Source: Prinia subflava | Taxonomy: Eukaryota; Chordata; Aves; Passeriformes; Cisticolidae | NCBI RefSeq assembly: GCF_021018805.1 | Contig: NC_086247.1 | Coordinates: forward strand, 145,223,378 to 145,287,377 | Length of the DNA: 64,000 bases | Direction of reading: 5' to 3' | Shown: positions 58,940-64,000 of the stretch, one piece after another | Numbering within the stretch: position 1 is the stretch's first letter | Layout: each line of letters starts with the position of its first letter | Notes under the pieces: generated by a model | Database searches by the model: none | Told to the model about the DNA's origin: nothing | What the model saw: only the letters and a program-made list of their open reading frames with translations | Program-made: the position numbers and the translations under genes

Positions 58940-60268
58940 CCATCAGAGGAACAGCAGGCAAAATATTTAAAGCAACAGTAAAATCTTAGTCTTACTGCAA
59001 TCAAGTTTTCACCCTGAGTCTTTTTTGGCAACTCACAATCTACTGATAGAAGACAGCACTTTGTGATTGCATTAATACTTCTGGAAATTAATTTTAATTG
59101 CAAACTTGTGCGTCTTGGAGCATAAATAAATTCACAGCAAAAGGTCCTATGCAATCTTAAAAATTGCTCCAGAAATTGCATGGTGCATGTCAAACTCAGC
59201 TGCTCCTTTGAATCCATTGCAAAATATTGTGATTGCAGAGACTCTCATGTGTCCAAAGGCAGAGCCAAGGGTTTGTTTTGCCAGCCACAGACACAGGAGA
59301 CCAAACCTGTAGCCCTTGCATGGGAGGCTTCAGGACATGAGCCCAGAGGTTACATTCAGGCCTCTGTAACTTTTTTCTTTTTTTTTCCCTTTTTTTCTAA
59401 AAGAAAATATTCAGCTGGATCATCTTTAAAGACACAAAGCTTACAGCAACTCATCAGGAACACGTTAATCTAAAATATTCTACTTTTTCAACCTGTCATC
59501 CATCATAATATCTTTTGGTCTTCCATACAAAAGACAGCGTTAGGTTTAAAGGTTCATAAACACAGTGGAAGCTGGTACAGCACTGGGGGTACAAGAGCAC
59601 CTGTTTTGGGATACAGTGTATATTGTTCATGTGCTGTGTTTACCCTGAGAAGCCTCACAGGCTCACACTTCCCAGCACTTCACCTGATTTCACACTACTG
59701 AGAAGGGTCCTTGGTTTGGGCATCCAAGTAGAAAGGCATCTTGCACGTATCAGAAAAACCTGTCCTCACAATCCTGGATAATCTCTGACCACAGGTTCCA
59801 ATTAAATCAAGTAGTTATGAGGACTTTGTTGTCCAAGATAGCCTCTGGACTAAATTGCCAAAAAATTACAGACTGAAAATATATCAAAGGACTAATTACT
59901 TCTAAAAATAACCCGGACAATTGCCACATTGCCACGTTTGCCTGAACGTTCTCAGCCTCCTCTATTAGGATTTAGTTGCCTAAAATTGCAGCTTCCAGAA
60001 ATAGTATCAACTTGCTGAACTTCTCCTTGCACAAGGAAGCCAAGCACAATTTAAGTAAATGAATGTGCAAAGTATCGTGATGAGTTAACCTCTAAAATGC
60101 CTTCACTTTTAACAACAAAGAGCAGAGGCACTTCAGCAGCACAACAGTATTTGCCCTGGATCCTTAAATATCCCAGGGCGTTAGTGAATCTAGGCTAAAT
60201 GGAAGATCAGAGCTAAAGCAGGATGAAGGCAAACAAGCTGCTATTTATTATCTACCAGGGAACTAACA
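58940..60268. other. Intron of the minus-strand gene
   Basis: AT-rich unique sequence, no repeat seen. If the exon to its right reads through to the stop at 60269 in some transcripts, the first part would be 3' UTR. A minus-strand AATAAA lies at 60243-60248, just 21-26 bases after that stop. Confidence 0.4.
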
Positions 60269-60357
60269 TTAAGTCAACACACAGCACCAACTCCTTGCTT
60301 GGCTTTTTGGCTTTGGCTTTTGACTATGTGATGGGTCCTTCTCTGCACGTTTCTCAC

Positions 60358-60582
60358 CAACATGCTTGTGCACACCTGATAAATAAAAAGGGGCCTCGAA
60401 GCTGCTGGTAACCCGGCTTCTGTCTTGTTCTTCCACCTCATCACTACTGTAAGGGAAGGCAAAGCGTGGGGAGCTGCCAGGCTTGTGGGGCTTCAGCAGG
60501 CGGGCGTTGGCGGGCTGGGAGGGCAGCGCGTGTTGTCCTCTCCGTCTGCACTCCTCGGCAAACGCTTCCTCATCCGCCTCCC
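60358..60582 (-). CDS. Coding exon of minus-strand gene, unrecognised protein
   Basis: This is the best coding segment in the window. A strong acceptor (GTTTTTTCTCTTTGCAG on the minus strand) leads, in phase 1, into a frame open for about 104 codons. Codon use is coding-like with many C- or G-ending codons and retained CpGs. The peptide includes EADEEAFAEECRRRG, then a proline-rich part (LLKPHKPGSSPRFAFPYSSD), then VEEQDRSRVTSSFEAPFYL, so it is acidic at first and low-complexity later and probably disordered. Two donors end it in phase 1: TTG/GTGAGA at 60358 and CAG/GTGTGC at 60376. Either joins the terminal exon at 52512 in frame. Unspliced, it runs on to a TAA at 60269 and a C-terminus ending CCVLT, which fits a CaaX prenylation box. 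No family was recognised; possibilities are a disordered scaffold or nuclear protein. Confidence 0.7.
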
Positions 60583-60960
60583 CTGCAAAGAGAAAAAACC
60601 ACAAGAGTAAGCTGCACCCAGAAAAAAAGCGAGCTGCACACAGGATGCATAAATTTAGCTTGGAAAATAAAGCTCTCAGAAATGGGCTGGACGTTCGGGG
60701 TCACTGCGTCTTGGCCAAATGAATGTCTTGGCTGCAGTTGGTGGCAGACAATCCCGTGTATCTGCAGACTGGGAGTGTCTGGAGCACAAAGCTCCATCAG
60801 TGGCCAGTCACTACACTGAAGCCACCCAAAAAAGTCCACTAGGTATGATGACTCGGGGGCCACTGTTCTCTTTTTCCAAAAGGCAGGGTGAGGGAGCCGA
60901 GCACATGGCCCTGGACAGGATTTCTGTCCTGTGCAGAGCATGTCATCACATCCACCTCAC

Positions 60961-61009
60961 CTGTCCTGCTCAAGGAAAAGGTAAAGGGAGAGATAAATAC
61001 CCAAGCTGA
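60961..61009 (-). CDS. Possible small linking exon, minus strand
   Basis: Forty-nine bases between a fair acceptor (CTTGTCCCATCACCGCTGTAG) and a very good donor (GACAG then GTGAGG). Read in phase 0 it is open (SAWVFISPFTFSLSRT) and exits in phase 1, which would join 61792-61938 (ends phase 0) to 60582 (starts phase 1). The peptide is built from the T/C-rich DNA of a polypyrimidine tract, so it may instead be a chance bridge. Confidence 0.18.
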
Positions 61010-61791
61010 CTACAGCGGTGATGGGACAAGGATTAAGCCAACATGGGGTCAGAGGGGCCAGGTGTTGGACATCACAGCTGGAAGGATGGTGGAAATGTAT
61101 GATGGAACACATGAAGACAAGAAATCATGTTGAAACTGTGAGAACTAAACACAGCCCAGAGGCAAGGCAGGCACACACAGCACAGGCCAATGAACACAAT
61201 GGAAATAAAACCCAGTATTTGCAAGATCTGGTATGAAAGATGAGGTACTCCAGTGATACTCATGCTGTTTTGCAGATGACACTTTCCTTTGCTGCAGAAA
61301 CTGTAACAGTACTGCTGCAAAGCAGAGAAATCAACCACCATAACACACACAAACCCCAGCAAAACCACACATAGGAAAACAAACAGATCCCAAAAAGTCA
61401 ACAAAAGATGTTCAACAGGGAAAGTAAGGGGGGCAGGGGGGAAAGCCTGGGAACAAAGATGTGTACCACATTCTTCTCTTAAAGGCTTTTTAAAGTTTCA
61501 TTAGTTCAATTACTTAAGTACTTCTAATAGAGCTGATGAAATATGGCATCATTTTATTTTCATCAAAAGTGGTGTGTCATACTCTGGAAGTTTTTCCTGG
61601 GATGTGCCCGGCATCAGCTGCTCAGGGAGGGGTGTGTGTTCTCAGCTAATGCGTGTGCTCTTAGTTCATGGCTGGAAAATGCTTTGAAGATGAAAAAGGC
61701 ACCACATACGCAACATGGGACAGAGCAGCAACACCCACTTTGTGTGCCCCACACCAGCACTTCCAAACACAACGGGCTGCATTGTCTTTAC

Positions 61792-61938
61792 CTTGTAATG
61801 CTTCTGACGGCGTGAGGAAAAGGAGGAAGGTGTGTTTAAAGAGTCTTTCACAGTGCTGTGAGGCAGCCAAGGCCCTGCAGCAGAGGAGGGCTCCAGGACG
61901 TGCCTCGCATCGTCCGCCTCAGCATCCGGCAGGCTGTG
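61792..61938 (-). CDS. Candidate coding exon of minus-strand gene
   Basis: On the minus strand a C/T-rich acceptor (AATCCTCTGCTGCCACCCCAG) opens 147 bases, exactly 49 codons in phase 0, ending at a strong donor (CATTACAAG then GTAAAG). The peptide begins HSLPDAEADDARHVLEPS and ends with a serine-rich, basic run SSFSSRRQKHYK. Retained CpGs and the polar, disordered character resemble the exon at 60358-60582. It ends in phase 0 whereas that exon begins in phase 1, so a linking exon (possibly 60961-61009) or another acceptor is needed. The frame remains open upstream to 62064, so the 5' edge could lie further right. Confidence 0.4.
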
Positions 61939-62662
61939 CTGGGGTGGCAGCAGAGGATTCTCCTCCCCAGGTGGCTGAATGCCCATCCCCACCTCAATAC
62001 TCCTGCTTTTGTACCCTGGAGTCCCCCACACTTCCAAAGGCACAAGCACACACCACCAAAACACAAGTGATGATGATAAGACAAGGATTTCTGCATGGAG
62101 TCACGCCACTGTAAATCCCTGGGTGTGTGGCTCTCCTTGGGGTAGGAGAGGGCTGCCAGGACGGCACCAGGACTTCAGCCACAAGAGGCAGAGGGCAAGG
62201 AAAAGCTCAGGGAATGCCACGTGAGGAATTGCCATCATTACCCCTAAAAGGCTAAAGGATTTTGCACACTGTACAAACAACACCTGAAGCAGGTATCTGG
62301 CTGATGGTACCATGTCTATGAGGGTAAGCCTATAAAATTCCAAGACTAAGAATAAAAAGCAGATGGAACCTATTTACATCAGCTGCACATAGAGAAACCA
62401 GTCAAGAGAGTTCACTTCCTAACAAATTACAGTGCATCAGAGATCCCTCCTCTCCCATGGAAACACAAAGTGCATGGATTTCTTTTTCATGTGCAAAGTC
62501 TTGCTTAATGTTTAATATTATATTTGCAAATAGATGCAGGAATGGGGAACGTGCTGAGGCCATTCTTGAGGCTCTGGGTGTGTTTGTGCATCACAGAGAC
62601 ATCCCAACCAGACACACTCACACAACTCCTCAGTCCTGGGCTCAGGGAACCAGCACACCTTT

Positions 62663-62990
62663 GGAATCATACAACATTTCAGCTGGAAGGAACCTTTGAA
62701 GCTCATCTGATCCAACCCTCCTGTCATAAGCAGGGACATCTTCCACTAGGTCAGGGTGTCTCAAGGCCCCATCCAACCTGACCTTGAATATTTCCAGGCA
62801 TGAGACACCAACCAACTCCCTGGACAACCTGTGCCAGCATTTCACCACCCTCACTGTAAACATTTCATCGTTGTATCTAAGCCAACCCTCCTTCAGTTTA
62901 TAACCATTACCCCTTGTCCGTCATTACAGGTCCTACTGAAAGGTCTGTCTCCATCTTTCTTATTAGCCCTCTTAAAGTATTTGAAAGGAT
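62663..62990 (-). mobile_element. CR1 LINE 3' fragment, minus orientation
   Basis: Starts with the reversed CR1 end (ATCATACAACATTTCAGCTG, GATCCAACCCTC) and contains CCTGTGCCAGCATTTCACCA and ACCCCTTGTCCGTCATTACA, all typical of the avian CR1 tail. No coding sequence. Confidence 0.92.
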
Positions 62991-62999
62991 TAAATCCAT

Positions 63000-64000
63000 G
63001 CTGATCACATAACAGAGTCCTTCAGTCTTCCATATCCCCAAAGCAAAGGCAAATTTTAGTTCAACAAGTAGACTCAAAAAAATTACCCGAACTTTTACCC
63101 CCTTAGGAGTTATGGGAGAGCAGGATGGCATCACAAATTAGTTAAATGGTGTCACATCAAATCAGCTGTGATTTAAATACTGAATCAACTCCAGTGCTAT
63201 GCAGGGCATGAGCTGTCAGATCTCCCTCTGATCATCCACCTTTAGCACACCTGGCACAGCAAAACTGAAGTGTGATTTGCATCAAATATTCTCTCCTGTT
63301 CTACGTATTTGAAACATTCAAGACAGATTGTACCACTGAAAATAGAAAACTTGAATACAATTTACTCTGGGAGAAGACAACCACAAAGGACATCACCACC
63401 AAAAAGTGTTTAAATTCTGCTAGAGCTTTGTCAGCAGTGATGTTTGTCCTAGAAATGGCTTTTAGGAAGACAGCTGGTATTGGAGGTGGGGAATACCTGA
63501 GTTCTGAGCAGGAATACCCACCCAAGGAGCACCTTCCAGGAGTGCTCAGGCTTTCAATAGTCCTCAGTTCCCCCAACACCTCTTTCTTGCCATCCCCTGC
63601 CCCTCTGCCAGCACAGCCACGTGAGAGCCTGGGCAGCCGCGCCGTGACCCCAAGCAGGGACCGACCCAGGTCAAAAATAACTCTTTTTGCCAGCTTATTT
63701 TTAACCCAGCTCAGGGCCTGCAGCCAGCTCATGGTGCAGCTGCCCCAGCTGGGGCAGGGAAGGGGGAAATTATCGAGGGCAGCTGGAATCAGCATCCAGC
63801 TTACGGTGTTAAGCAAAAGATCTTACTCTACTAATGCAAATAATAATTAGAAACCTAGCAGTTATTTCACTTGCAAAACCAGTTTGGAGAGGTTATGTTT
63901 CTAAAGGTGAGTTCTGAAAATTACGGATTTGGCATTACCAGCAACATTTAAAAACAACAATTAAGATTTGCTTTTTCTGGTGTGCCATTTCTCTGAAATG
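63000..64000. other. Unassigned sequence at the right edge
   Basis: Both strands are open over 63301-63816 (171 codons minus, 192 codons plus frame spanning it). On the minus strand a superb acceptor (AATTTCCCCCTTCCCTGCCCCAG near 63751) and a CAG/GTATTC donor near 63498 could bound an exon of the minus-strand gene, but frame evidence is ambiguous. On the plus strand a perfect donor (CTAAAG then GTGAGT at about 63905) follows a 24-base open segment. Confidence 0.3.

Noticed and set aside
1..64000. tRNA or rRNA genes, CRISPR arrays, bacterial operons, intact transposase or viral genes
   Set aside because: None were seen. Base composition, CR1 repeats and intron-exon structure indicate a bird nuclear genome.

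Overview
The window looks like euchromatic bird DNA, most likely from a passerine. The interspersed repeats I can recognise are CR1 retrotransposon tails (near 5.3-6.5, 16.2, 24.6, 28.3, 46.8 and 62.7 kb) and one stretch of an avian ERVL-type LTR (42.4-43.1 kb). No Alu, L1, B2 or other mammalian repeats are visible, repeat density is low, and most of the sequence is unique. There is no bacterial-style gene layout. Coding sequence, where present, is split into short exons, so long open frames are mostly accidental and splice signals matter more.

Left (1-11 kb): a plus-strand gene enters from outside the window and appears to finish here. An internal exon (4481-4620) and a terminal exon (4901-4939) have strong splice sites and matching reading phase. 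A 1.2-kb inverted CR1 with decayed reverse-transcriptase sequence follows directly. Middle-left (11.1-11.6 kb): a compact CpG-rich promoter carries two back-to-back RFX X-box-like sites, a pair of CCAAT boxes 33 bp apart and GC boxes. The gene it drives could not be tied down. Beyond it, 12-42 kb is mostly intronic or intergenic DNA with AT-rich, homeodomain-site-rich blocks (for example 13.07-13.40 kb), a purine microsatellite, and scattered splice-bounded open segments that could be exons of a plus-strand gene but do not chain into one reading frame by eye.

Right (50.8-62 kb): a minus-strand gene enters from the right. Its best exon is 60358/60376-60582, with strong coding character. Its likely last exon is 52430-52512, followed by a 1.6-kb 3' UTR with AATAAA at 50884-50889. 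Small candidate exons at 58898-58935, 58270-58319, 60961-61009 and 61792-61938 lie on the same strand. Their phases allow more than one transcript, including two different C-termini.

I did not recognise the protein family of either gene. Exon calls are inferences from reading frame and splice consensus. No RNA-seq, alignment or database search was available.
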